In this document: one piece after another, positions 52,731-61,293 of the stretch
Position numbering within the stretch: the first letter of the stretch is position 1
How the letters are laid out: every line of letters begins with the position of its first letter
Source of the DNA: Acidobacteriota bacterium
Lineage (GTDB): Bacteria; Acidobacteriota; Terriglobia; Acidiferrales; UBA7541
DNA length: 64,000 nucleotides
Direction of reading: 5' to 3'
NCBI GenBank assembly: GCA_013289855.1
Contig: JABCZD010000015.1
Location: 43,345-107,344, forward strand
Made by a program: the position numbers and the translations under genes
Notes under the pieces: model-generated
Databases searched by the model: none
What the model was told of the DNA's origin: nothing
Seen by the model: the letters and a program-made list of their open reading frames with translations, nothing else

Positions 52731-53189
52731 ATGCCGCCTGTTCAACTCGACTACCACGCGTTGCTAGCCGTCGCGATCGCCGAAGCCCGCAAAGGCCTAG
52801 CCGAAAACGGCATCCCCATCGGCGCGGCGATTTTCGACGCCACCGGCAAACTCCTCGGCTCCGGCCGCAACCGCCGGGTGCAACACAGCGATCCCAGCGC
52901 CCACGGCGAAACCGACGCCTTCCGCAACGCCGGCCGCCAGCGCACCTATCGCGACAAAATCATGGTCACCACGCTTGCCCCGTGCTGGTATTGCAGTGGT
53001 TTAGTCCGCCAATTCGGCTTCCAAACGCTAGTCGTAGGCGAAAGCCAAAATTTCCAAGGCGGCGTTGCCTGGCTCCGCGAACTAGGCGTCAATGTGATCG
53101 ATCTAGATTCGCGGGAATGCGTCACACTACTGGAAGACTACATCCAAAAAAATCCCAACGTATGGCACGAAGACATCGGCGAAGACTAA
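52731..53189 (+). CDS. Cytosine/nucleoside deaminase of the zinc-dependent CDA fold
   Basis: A 152-residue enzyme. Zinc and catalysis: SAHGETDAFRNAG (H58, E60) and TLAPCWYCSGLV (C85, C88). LAVAIAEARKGLAENGIPIG is the usual opening. The PCWYC motif and the length are close to yeast-type cytosine deaminase (cytosine to uracil). Other deaminases in this fold cannot be excluded. Start ATG 52731. The 3' end is 8 bases from the convergent HAF-repeat gene. Confidence 0.9.
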   Translation: MPPVQLDYHALLAVAIAEARKGLAENGIPIGAAIFDATGKLLGSGRNRRVQHSDPSAHGETDAFRNAGRQRTYRDKIMVTTLAPCWYCSGLVRQFGFQTLVVGESQNFQGGVAWLRELGVNVIDLDSRECVTLLEDYIQKNPNVWHEDIGED

Positions 53190-53196
53190 TCGCTGA

Positions 53197-54350
53197 TCAT
53201 TCGCGCACAAAACCGTGTTCCACTCCGGCGGCGTCGAAATAGTGCCCCACAATCGCGCCACTCGCATTGATCCTCTGGATGAACGTCCCTTGACTGTTCG
53301 CCGTCTGCGAAGCATTGGGTTCATCTACTGTCTCAAAGGTCCCATCGACCGCCCGAATGTATCCATGCTGGACATTGTTCGCATCGGAATAGCCTCCGGC
53401 GATGACCCGCTGTCATTGATGCTTTCGGCCACCGAGCCCCCTGTTCCCGTCCCTGGAGGATCAAAGACTGTAAAGGTTCCATCCGCCGCACGCATAAAAC
53501 TGTGGCTGATGCTCCCAGTTCCCACGACGCCGCCAACAATAACGCCACTGGCGTTAATGTCGAGCGCCAGCGTCCCGGTGTTGAGAGTCGTCCCAGCGCC
53601 CGGCGCTGCTATCTCGGTAACCGTTCCGTCTGCTGTAGCTAGGAAGCTGCGAAACGGAACAAAACCTTGAAAGTAAAGTCCAGCAACATTCCCGGTCGCA
53701 TTGATCCTGCAACTAAGAGCGCCAAGGCCGATTTGCGGGGTCGCACCCGGCAGCACGAAGGCCGTAAATTGACCCGTACTGCTCTGAATGAAACCTGCGT
53801 TCTGGCCGCTATTGCTATCAAAATAATATCCTGCAACTTCGCCGCCACTGTCGATGCAAGCTGCATAGGTACTCGAATCGGAAGCCACTGTTCCGGGAAA
53901 ATTTATCGGCTCGATGTTGCCGCCAGGCGTTCGCTGGTAACCAGCCACAACGATCTTGGTGGGTATTTGTGATGTCGTATTGAAAGACCCTACGATGGCA
54001 CCCGCGTCGTTAATCCCAAACGCCATCGAACCTTCATAGACCCCGCTGGTGGTATCCGGCGGATCGAATTCCGTCAGCGTTCCGTCATGTGTTCGCAGGA
54101 AACTCTGCGACGACTGTGAACTATTCACGTAAAGCCCCGCCACGTCGCCGCTCGCGTTAATATCCATGGGGAACGTCCCTCCGGTCGCTTGTGTACCGGC
54201 CCCCGGCGCATCGATCGTGGAAAATACTTGTGGGGGTGCCACGGGCGGAACAGGCGACCCAGGGCTGCTATTTCCTCCCCCGCAGCCCGCTAGACCGATT
54301 AGCACTCCAGAGCACCATAGCGTTCGTAGGAAACCGTTCTTCATTCTCAT
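53197..54350 (-). pseudogene. HAF-repeat lipoprotein with a single-base frameshift near its 3' end
   Basis: The N-terminus is a lipoprotein signal (KNGFLRTLWCSGVLIGLAG then C; lipobox LAGC), then a series of HAF-type repeats: FPMDINASGDVAGLY, AFGINDAGAIVGSF, LDINASGVIVGG, ESINDSG. At 53406-53408 (a GGG on the minus strand) one base seems lost. The reading frame then ends in SSPEAIPMRTMS..., but the +1 frame continues perfectly as VIAGGYSDANNVQHGYIRAV, then INASGAIVGHYFDAAGVEHG, to a TGA at 53197. So an intact protein would end at 53197. Whether this is a real mutation or a sequencing error is open. Confidence 0.8.
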
Positions 54351-54566
54351 CGATACGGCAGTCTGCTCACGGCTCGTCAGGTGGTGGGTCACAGCCTTAT
54401 CCTTGAGTTCAGGCTGCTCTCGTCTTGCAGGGCGCCCGGGTAAATTCGCGAGTTATTGTACACGAAGTTGATAAGCAAGCCGAGTACACAGCAACTAGAT
54501 ACTAAAATCTGACTTAGAGGTGGGCCAAAGTGTCAGCTTTTTCGTGAGGGCGGAGGCAATATTAAC

Positions 54567-55886
54567 TCAACGAATCGTTGTTCTACGCAGAGCTGCCGCA
54601 AAGGCTAGCAATCGCGCATCATCACCGCGCGCGCCAATCAATTGCACCCCCGCGCCGTCTGGGGCGGGAAGTGTAACCACTGGCACGCCCAGAAGACTCA
54701 TGGGCGTCGTGTAACGCAAAATCAATCGGCGCGATGCGCTGTGATCGGCCCCCGCCATCAGCCGGCTGACCGGCGCGCACGGCGCGAGCAAAAAATCACA
54801 CTCCCGGAAAAGTTCGTCCATGCGCGAACAAAAAATCGCGAGACGCGCTCGCGATTCCTCAAGTTTCTGTTGCGAAAGCGAGAGGCCCCAGGTCAGGCGC
54901 TCCGCGATCACCGTATGGAAATGTGAAAAATCATTTCCGGTCCTCGCGCTATGAAACATCGCCGCCTCATGCGCCTGAATCGGCGCGTAGATATCCATGG
55001 CCTCTTCCCAAAAGCCCGTGTCTAGCGCGGTGATTTCTGCGCCTCGTTCGCGCAGTCGCTCCTGCCAACCGGTAAATCCATCGCGTGCGTTCGGCTCGCA
55101 ATCGCTGACAAATTCTTCGGCCGCGCAGCCAATGCGCACGCGTGCATTGGTGAACTCTGGCACCTGCAAATTAAACAGCGCGTTAGCCAGCAGCGGCCCA
55201 TCGCGCAAATCGCGATACAACCATCCCAACGTGTCAAACGATTCAGACAGCGGCACGGAACCACGCCACAATCCTTGGTCGTGTGCCAGCTCTATCGACG
55301 CGCGATATCCCGCCAGTCCGCACAACGCTGCGGGTACGCGAATCGACCCGCCGGTATCCGTTCCAATCGCCGCAAGCACCGAGCCTTCCATCACGCTGGC
55401 CGCCGCCCCGCTGGACGAGCCACCGGTCAACCATTGCGGAGCGCCCGGCTGCACGCAATCGCCATAGTCCGGATTTTCTCCGGTAATTCCGTAAGCTAGT
55501 TGATGCAAGTGCGTCTTGCCGACAATCACCGCGCCCTGCGCCCGCAGTCGCGCGGCCACAGCCGAATCCTCCAGTGCCAATCCACCGCGCTCCGCATAAA
55601 ATCGCGAACCGCTGGAAGTAGGGAAGCCCTGCAAATCAAAAAGATCTTTCAGCGAAACCGGCAGCCCATAAAGCGCAGGTTTGGCCACACCAGGGAATCG
55701 CGCCGGTAACTCCTCGGCTTCGCGCAGTGCCTTCTCCACTCCCAGCGCAATATAAACATTTTTCCCAGCGTTGCTATTCGCGCGGGCCAAGGCCTGCTCC
55801 GCCACTTCGCGCGGCGTGACTTCGCCCGCAGCCAGCCGCGCCAACGTGTCCGCCAATTCGCTACGCTTCGCGATCTCGCTCGTCAT
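54567..55886 (-). CDS. Amidase-signature-family enzyme
   Basis: A 439-residue amidase. The Ser-cisSer-Lys triad is visible: K80 in YGLPVSLKDLF, the serines in LTGGSSSGAAASV (157-159), and S181 in AAIGTDTGGSIRVPAALCG. Family members hydrolyse amides or form the GatA subunit; the lack of gatB/gatC nearby and the length suggest a general amidase. It could act on amides made by the nitrile hydratase 12 kb away, but they are not in one operon. ATG at 55886. Confidence 0.9.
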   Translation of the reverse strand: MTSEIAKRSELADTLARLAAGEVTPREVAEQALARANSNAGKNVYIALGVEKALREAEELPARFPGVAKPALYGLPVSLKDLFDLQGFPTSSGSRFYAERGGLALEDSAVAARLRAQGAVIVGKTHLHQLAYGITGENPDYGDCVQPGAPQWLTGGSSSGAAASVMEGSVLAAIGTDTGGSIRVPAALCGLAGYRASIELAHDQGLWRGSVPLSESFDTLGWLYRDLRDGPLLANALFNLQVPEFTNARVRIGCAAEEFVSDCEPNARDGFTGWQERLRERGAEITALDTGFWEEAMDIYAPIQAHEAAMFHSARTGNDFSHFHTVIAERLTWGLSLSQQKLEESRARLAIFCSRMDELFRECDFLLAPCAPVSRLMAGADHSASRRLILRYTTPMSLLGVPVVTLPAPDGAGVQLIGARGDDARLLAFAAALRRTTIR

Positions 55887-56020
55887 AATATTTGCTAGAC
55901 CATCCTAAACGAATGGTCGCAGCTATTGCCTACAATTTTAACGCCTCGAAAAAGCATCACAGGCCACGCACAATTTCGCGGCCGACCTAAACGGTAGACG
56001 GTACATCACGCATGAAATTC

Positions 56021-56041
56021 GGTAGTGGGTCAGTTTCCGAT
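56021..56041. repeat. 21-base IS-end-like sequence, copy 2
   Basis: GGTAGTGGGTCAGTTTCCGA then T; one base differs from 43156-43176. It lies 48 bases before the truncated transposase frame, where the left end of an insertion element is expected. Confidence 0.5.
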
Positions 56042-56089
56042 TATGCAGGTGCATTCAATAGGTCGATGCAACACCACCTGATATAAATA

Positions 56090-56989
56090 TTGGCGCGCGC
56101 CACCTCGACGGTGAGCCGGGAGGTGGCACGGCATGGTGGCCGTCCTGCGTATCGCGCCCATCAAGCGGACCTGCGAGCCTGGGACTTGGCCTTGCGGCCC
56201 AAACGGTGCCTTCTGGCCATTCATGTGAAGTTGCGGAAGATGGTTGCGAGTAAACTGATTCTAGATTGGTCGCCGGAACAGATTTCTGGATGGCTGAAGA
56301 TCCACTATCCGGATGATGAGAGCATGCGCGTGTCCCACGAAACGATATATCGCAGCCTGTTCATCCAAGCCCGCGGAGTGCTGAAAAAAGAGCTGCTGGG
56401 GCACCTGCGATCCAAGCGTCGCATACGCCGCTCGCGGCACTCTCGCATCTTTAAAGACTCGCGCGGCCAAATCGTGGACGCCATCTCCATCCGGCAAAGG
56501 CCCGCAGAAATCGAGGACCGCGCCATTCCCGGTCATTGGGAAGGCGATCTCATTGGTGGCACAAAAAACAGTCACATCGCCACGCTCGTGGAACGACATT
56601 CGCGTTTTACCGCCCTGGTCAAGGTGCGCAGCAAAGACACGGCGGCGGTCGTCGCCGCGTTGAGCCGGCAAATTCGCAAACTCCCAACCTCTCTGCGGCG
56701 ATCCTTAACCTGGGATCGCGGGCTGGAGATGGCTAAACACAAGAGCTTCACCGTGGCCACGAATGTGAAAGTGTACTTCTGCGACCCGCACAGCCCCTGG
56801 CAACGAGGAACGAACGAAAACACCAACCGCTTGCTGCGGCAATACCTGCCGAAGAGAACCGACCTCTCCGGCTACACGCAATCCGAACTGGACAAGATCG
56901 CATTACGGCTAAATCAACGCCCGCGAAAAACTTTGAGCTTTCAGACTCCTGCGAGTAAACTGCGCGCAAGTGTTGCGCCGACCCCCTGA
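56090..56989 (+). CDS. IS30-family transposase lacking its N-terminus
   Basis: A 299-codon frame beginning MARATSTVSREVARHGGRPA, the second half of the IS30 helix-turn-helix (R..STVSRE). A TAA lies two codons upstream, so the first roughly 40 residues, including the first HTH helix, are absent. The rest is intact: IPGHWEGDLIGGTKNSHIAT (first D), LTWDRGLEMAKH (second D) and SPWQRGTNENTNRLLRQYLP (E): the DDE triad. The start here is TTG. Either the 5' end was deleted and the element is dead, or a short form is made. Confidence 0.85.
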   Translation: MARATSTVSREVARHGGRPAYRAHQADLRAWDLALRPKRCLLAIHVKLRKMVASKLILDWSPEQISGWLKIHYPDDESMRVSHETIYRSLFIQARGVLKKELLGHLRSKRRIRRSRHSRIFKDSRGQIVDAISIRQRPAEIEDRAIPGHWEGDLIGGTKNSHIATLVERHSRFTALVKVRSKDTAAVVAALSRQIRKLPTSLRRSLTWDRGLEMAKHKSFTVATNVKVYFCDPHSPWQRGTNENTNRLLRQYLPKRTDLSGYTQSELDKIALRLNQRPRKTLSFQTPASKLRASVAPTP

Positions 56990-57166
56990 ACCCGCAGCGT
57001 TAATCGGGACTTATGGCCCAATTCCAGCAGGAAGACACCATGTATGGCTGTCTTCAACGGCGTGCCAGAATGAAAGCGCATACTACTCTTCGCTCAACCC
57101 GCTGTAAACGGATTCCGCTGCTGAGTGGATTTCCATCCATCCACGTTTTCCGCAATCACTCGGGAA

Positions 57167-58414
57167 TCATTTCATCTCGTAGAACTGCAGTGGGCCGCCG
57201 CTTGCGACGGGATAGATGAGCACGATATCTCCTTTTGCGCTTAGCGCGAACGCGGAACCCGTTAATGAAGGAAGATCAGATGAAGTGGCAATCGCTTGGC
57301 CGGTCATCAAATCCCATAATCGAAATCTCCTATAAACATTGTCCAAATAGGATTCCTGCCCCAGCCACCAGTGGCCACGCTCCTTATCGAGGCCAACGTA
57401 GCCCAGCGCGACCTGGCCGCCAGCCGAAACCAGCAAAGTATCGTGCACGCCACCGGGTTGACTCGATATTTCGCGAATGAGCTGCCCGGTCCGAGCATTC
57501 CAGATTTTTAAGGTATCTTTGGAAAAGTATCTGGGTTCAGGGTTCGCCGATACCGTCGCGAACCGGTCGTTCCCCACGAATGCAACTGAGCTGGCGACAT
57601 AACCTGTATTAATCTTTGTTACGGTCTCACCCGAATCGACATTCAAGACGGACAGATTACGTTCCTTGAGGCTTAACAACCGGTCTCCTGGAGGGAACGG
57701 TATGAACAGGATGGCGACCATATCCCCCGCAGGATCCAAGGAAATCTTCCCAACATCGGCCTGAAAATCCCACTTTTGTATGATTTTTCCAGATATCAGG
57801 TCATATACGCGCAGCTCTCCTCCTCCGAGGCCCCACCACGCGAGCAAGACGGCAGCCCGGTCTGCGCGCTCGTCCACTTGAACGTCGGCGACAAACGAAT
57901 GGAATCCGGACGCGTTCGGATGGACCCGGGGCCACGAGGACATCTCCAGGTCGATGCTCTGCAACTCGTCCAGAGTCTTTGGCTCCAACACAAGCAGGCG
58001 ACCTTGATTACATTCGCATACGACAATTTTCCTTCCGGACTGCGCAAATCGAACGAATCCGGGATTGATAGCCGCGTCGTCGACCTTTGGCAGTGTCTGC
58101 CGCATAAGGGTCTTGCTGGCGACAAGCGTGTGCTTGTGAAAATCCCATACCTGCAATTGTTCGACGAGTTCTGACTTATTCTCCCATCCGAAGCTATTCA
58201 CCGCAGCAACATGGTCGTCAGGGGCGACATCCGCGCTGAGAGTTCCCCACTCTGTATCCAGCGTAGAGATTTGGAAGGGGTTCTGTCCCTCTAGGCTCGT
58301 ACTTGCCTTGCCCGTCTGGACAAGCAGCAGGGCGGCTCCGCAGACAAGCAAGCCGCGGCATCGTCGGAAGGGTATGGTCAAACTGGATTTTCGCATTGGA
58401 CGTTGAACAATCAT
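57167..58414 (-). CDS. Exported beta-propeller-like (WD40/YVTN type) protein, function unknown
   Basis: About 415 residues with an N-terminal hydrophobic signal (RCRGLLVCGAALLLVQTGKA). The mature part has repeating strand patterns ending in short W/F-containing units: LQVWDFHKHTLVASKT, LRVYDLISGKIIQKWDF, LSVLNVDSGETVTKI, LKIWNARTGQLIREI, FRLWDLMTGQAIATS. Each has a V/L-x-(W/N)-D/N-(x)n-T-G form typical of propeller blades. About five to seven blades. Function unknown. The start is uncertain (ATG 58414 or 58396, or longer to 58543). It lies in a mobile-element-rich zone. Confidence 0.7.
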   Translation of the reverse strand: MIVQRPMRKSSLTIPFRRCRGLLVCGAALLLVQTGKASTSLEGQNPFQISTLDTEWGTLSADVAPDDHVAAVNSFGWENKSELVEQLQVWDFHKHTLVASKTLMRQTLPKVDDAAINPGFVRFAQSGRKIVVCECNQGRLLVLEPKTLDELQSIDLEMSSWPRVHPNASGFHSFVADVQVDERADRAAVLLAWWGLGGGELRVYDLISGKIIQKWDFQADVGKISLDPAGDMVAILFIPFPPGDRLLSLKERNLSVLNVDSGETVTKINTGYVASSVAFVGNDRFATVSANPEPRYFSKDTLKIWNARTGQLIREISSQPGGVHDTLLVSAGGQVALGYVGLDKERGHWWLGQESYLDNVYRRFRLWDLMTGQAIATSSDLPSLTGSAFALSAKGDIVLIYPVASGGPLQFYEMK

Positions 58415-58575
58415 TGTCCCGACTCGGTTGTCTCCAGCAGTTCGTGTGCCACTACTCGCAGTTCTCTTTGAGGTAGCGCACGCTGAAAACAATGGAGATT
58501 GGTTTGCAAGGTTCGAACTACTGAAGGCTGTTCGCTCCATCACCGTCAGTTTGATCTGGCAGAATAACGAGTGAC

Positions 58576-58725
58576 TCAGTCAGATGCATTTGCGAGTACG
58601 GAAATGTCAACTCCCGATAAGTCCTGCCAGCTCTTTGGCGCAGCCGGAACTGATTCGCCCGCGACTAAATCATAAGGCAGTGGGCGAGTTTCGCCGTCGT
58701 CGCCGTGACGACGCTGGGAGCACAC
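58576..58725 (-). CDS. Candidate 49-codon ORF, natural-looking, function unknown
   Basis: From GTG 58725 to TGA 58576: begins MCSQRRHGDDGETRPLPYDL and ends GVDISVLANASD. The sequence looks protein-like, but no start signal is convincing and it could be the tail of a decayed gene. It lies just after the small hydrophobic-protein gene at 58740-58976 on the same strand. Confidence 0.25.
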   Translation of the reverse strand: MCSQRRHGDDGETRPLPYDLVAGESVPAAPKSWQDLSGVDISVLANASD

Positions 58726-58739
58726 CCACTTCGACGAAG

Positions 58740-58976
58740 TTAGGCGATGATTGCTGACAATAGGCTACCGGCGACCAAAACAGCAACCAAACCTACTGCG
58801 CCCATCGCAACAGCCGAAGAGCAAGCGCACAAAACACCTCCGAGCTTCGCGGAGACGAACGCACAGATTTTCGTTCCCATTGCTACAAGAGTGCCTGGCA
58901 CTTTGATCCCGACCATGTTGGCCGCCGCAGCTACACTTGAGCCATTTAAAAAGAATCGCAACATTTTCCGAAACAT
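58740..58976 (-). CDS. Small Ala/Gly-rich hydrophobic protein
   Basis: About 78 residues from ATG 58976: a short basic start (MFRKMLRFFLNG), then a long Ala/Gly/Val-rich part with two Cys (KLGGVLCACSSAVAMGAVGL) and a final helix ending SLLSAIIA. An AAAGGCGG box is before the ATG; longer starts to 59048 are in frame. It might be a membrane peptide or a bacteriocin-like precursor, but no processing or transport genes are near. Function unknown. Confidence 0.4.
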   Translation of the reverse strand: MFRKMLRFFLNGSSVAAAANMVGIKVPGTLVAMGTKICAFVSAKLGGVLCACSSAVAMGAVGLVAVLVAGSLLSAIIA

Positions 58977-59048
58977 GTGGACCGCCTTTCCTGTTCGTTG
59001 GATGCGAGCGCGCCCGGGCTCGGGTGCTTCGTTCTTGTTACGTAGCAT

Positions 59049-59665
59049 CGAGCGACTTCACGGCAATTTATAAACTTTAGAAATGCACCTCTCGCGGATG
59101 GTTACGCGGCAGCAAGCCAATCAAAACAAACGGAGAGACGTTCGGTCTAAACTTCAGATTCGGCCCGTCGGCGAACTCCTCACGCGGCCAGTGACGCACT
59201 GAATGCGAATACACGACTGTTGCGATTCGGTCCCCCGGCACCATCCGTCCGAACCATCGCTTCATCTCCGAAGAAATCTACTTTGCCGTGAGCAAGACAT
59301 ACTGGTTCGCCGTACTGTATCGTGGGTGGAGCGTGAACGTTCCGAAGTGTTCTGCAAGCACCGCAGGCGCACGGTCAACGCTTTCGGGATGGGGGATTAA
59401 CTCATGTATCTTGGCTAAACGTGAGATCGCAAAGTTTCATAGCTCATCGAGTGCGGCGCGCAAAGATCCGGGGCCTGGCTCAAGCAACTTATTCGCAATC
59501 GTCTGCAATTCTCGTTCGCGCTCCGCGATTGCCGTCATGAAACTCTGCAACGGTCGGAGCTACTGAGGAGACCCAGGGGCGCCGCAATTTGCCGAGTAAA
59601 CCATTTCCCAAGAAAACACTCCAGCCTCCGGAGCGTCCGTAGCATGCTAGTCTCAAGACTTAACC
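59049..59665. other. 617-base region with recombinase remnant, otherwise no gene
   Basis: Apart from the recombinase tail (59278-59538), a 62-residue minus frame (59077-59265) is open but not recognisable. No clear promoter seen for the DedA gene. Confidence 0.5.
59278..59538 (-). pseudogene. C-terminal remnant of a large serine recombinase with in-frame stop
   Basis: Minus-strand frame from ATG 59538: MTAIAERERELQTIANKLLE then PGPGSLRAALDEL, a TGA (where a Trp would be expected), then NFAISRLAKIHELI, VDRAPAVLAEHFGTFTLHPR and YVLLTAK. This resembles the C-terminal helical tail of DNA invertase/serine recombinase proteins of bacterial mobile elements. Only the tail remains, with a stop at codon 34. 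Not functional; it marks an old integration. Confidence 0.55.
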
Positions 59666-60640
59666 ATGGATGACCTCTCTTCCCTAATTGCGCACCACGG
59701 ATACCTCGTGATTGGTCTGATCGTCTTTGCTGAAGCTATTGGAGTGCCAGTCCCGGGCGCGGTGGCCCTGGTTGCCGGAGGAGCCGCGGCAGCAGCAGGC
59801 GCCCTGAACGCGCCTGCGGTGGTTCTGATTGCTATTGTCTCGATGATTGCGGCCGACTCACTGCTCTACGTTGTTGGCAGCGTTACGGGATGGGCATTTT
59901 TGAAATTTCTATGCCGCGTTTCCGTCGATCCGGAAACCTGCGTTTTGCGTTCCGCGGAATCCTTCTATAAGCGTGGCCGCACTACTTTGCTGATTGCCAA
60001 GTTCATTCCCGGTGTGAGCACCATGGCTGCACCGCTCGCTGGCAGTATGAAAATGCCGTTCTTTCAATTCCTGGGCCTGGATTTTCTGGGTGCCGGTATT
60101 TATGCGCTGTCGTACGGCGCGGTCGGATTTATTTTTCGTGACTTCATCGCGAAGATCATCGGCGGATTTCGCGCCGCCGGGCACGTCGTCGAGATTGTTA
60201 TCGTACTCGCGGTAATTGCATTTATCGCTTACCGCGTCTCGATTATCTGGAAGCGCCGGGGCGATCGCATCGTGCCACGAGTGCACGTGGCGGACCTGGC
60301 CGCAAAGCTGCAGACCGAGGGCCCAGAAAAGATACTGCTAGCGGATGTGCGCAGCCACGGATACTACGCGGCCGGTGCAGTCCGCATCCGCGGCTCCATC
60401 CGCATCGAGCCCAATAATCTGAGCGCCGAGATTAAAACATTTCCCCGAAACAAAGACATGTATCTGTACTGCACGTGCCGCAGCGAAGCCACCAGCGCCA
60501 GCGTCGCACACCTGCTGCGCGAGCAAGGATTCAAGGCATTTGTAATCGTTGGCGGCCTGGCCGCGTGGCGCAGAGCTGGCGAGCCGCTCGAACCTGTCCC
60601 GCCGACTGATTTAGTGCATCTCCCGACTTTCAGCAGATAA
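59666..60640 (+). CDS. DedA-family membrane protein fused to a rhodanese domain
   Basis: A 324-residue fusion. Residues about 1-200 are DedA-type: LIVFAEAIGVPVPGAVALV, then GRTTLLIAKFIPGVSTMAAP (the F.[PG]...R/K motif region), FQFLGLDFLGAGIYALSYGA, with about five helices. Residues about 205-315 are a rhodanese fold (LLADVRSHGYYAAGAVRIRG; active loop YLYCTCRSEATSAS; AFVIVGGLAAWRRAGEPL). DedA proteins carry undecaprenyl-phosphate or maintain membrane potential; rhodaneses move sulfane sulfur, and this loop has two Cys. The link between the two activities is unknown. Confidence 0.88.
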   Translation: MDDLSSLIAHHGYLVIGLIVFAEAIGVPVPGAVALVAGGAAAAAGALNAPAVVLIAIVSMIAADSLLYVVGSVTGWAFLKFLCRVSVDPETCVLRSAESFYKRGRTTLLIAKFIPGVSTMAAPLAGSMKMPFFQFLGLDFLGAGIYALSYGAVGFIFRDFIAKIIGGFRAAGHVVEIVIVLAVIAFIAYRVSIIWKRRGDRIVPRVHVADLAAKLQTEGPEKILLADVRSHGYYAAGAVRIRGSIRIEPNNLSAEIKTFPRNKDMYLYCTCRSEATSASVAHLLREQGFKAFVIVGGLAAWRRAGEPLEPVPPTDLVHLPTFSR

Positions 60641-60734
60641 CTCGGCCGACCCGAAAAGCAACGGTCGACCCTTCCATCGGAGGAGCGGCCAGAACCCGCA
60701 TCTCATTCGAATGATTATTAGTAAGTACTGGGTC

Positions 60735-60763
60735 TTGACAAGGTATCTATCCCATGCTATCGT
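60735..60763 (+). promoter_or_regulatory. Sigma-70-type promoter far upstream of leuC
   Basis: TTGACA (60735-60740), 17-base spacer, TATCGT (60758-60763). It would give a leader of about 520 bases before leuC. Confidence 0.5.
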
Positions 60764-61172
60764 CCTCCATGAACGACGCGCTACACGCCCTCCCAAGAGC
60801 CTCCCACGCCGGTCCTCGCAGCTATCCTGCTCCGCTCCCTGCACAATCCGAGCGTCGATCATCGGTCGTCGCCTGCGCTCAAGCGCTAAATCACGAAAAA
60901 CACGCTCCCTTCTTTTCAACAACTTACACACTCTTCTCAATTCACAATGTGTCGCAACCCTTTTCCTTTGTTACCACTGCGCACTCTTTGCAAAAAACAC
61001 CCGGGGGTGCGGTCTCCTCCACTCACAAATTCTCCGATACGCACAGCGCACGTGTAACTCCAACAGAATCTATCTCTTTCGCGTTATTCCTCTGCAACCC
61101 CTTTAGAATCTTACTCTTTCGCAATCGGGGGGTGGGCGTGGGGTACCGCTTTTTCTGGGAACGCCAACGCCT

Positions 61173-61201
61173 CTACATCCCGCGTACTTCGCGGGATGTA
61201 G
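61173..61201. repeat. 12-base-stem palindrome with GTAG feet
   Basis: CTACATCCCGCG-TACTT-CGCGGGATGTAG. The GTAG foot links it to the other REP-like palindromes, though the stem sequence is unique in the window. Confidence 0.65.
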
Positions 61202-61237
61202 CTCCTGATTGGCGCCGTTCGCCCGCGCAGCGAATTT

Positions 61238-61266
61238 TTGGCGTCAGGTGGCGGTGGTGCTAAAAT
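61238..61266 (+). promoter_or_regulatory. Proximal promoter of leuC
   Basis: TTGGCG (61238-61243), 17-base spacer, TAAAAT (61261-61266); start near 61273, about 20 bases before the leuC ATG. Confidence 0.5.
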
Positions 61267-61293
61267 CGTGGACGGACCACTTCCACTGGAAAC

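Larger units (their letters stand above)
60641..61293. other. 653-base gene-free region ahead of leuC
   Basis: It has a strong promoter (60735-60763), then about 250 bases rich in C and poor in G on the plus strand, a palindrome (61173-61201) and a second promoter (61238-61266) near leuC. Frames in this stretch do not look like proteins. Possibly a long regulated leader for leuCD. Confidence 0.5.

Noticed and set aside
57013..57219. 68-codon plus-strand frame after the IS30 copy
   Set aside because: It has no recognisable family, unbalanced Arg/Thr/Ser composition, and runs into the 3' end of the propeller gene on the other strand.
60754..61263. 169-codon plus-strand frame before leuC
   Set aside because: It begins at the distal promoter, but the sequence is low in natural patterns (Ser/His/Arg-rich) and has no family; more likely leader RNA.
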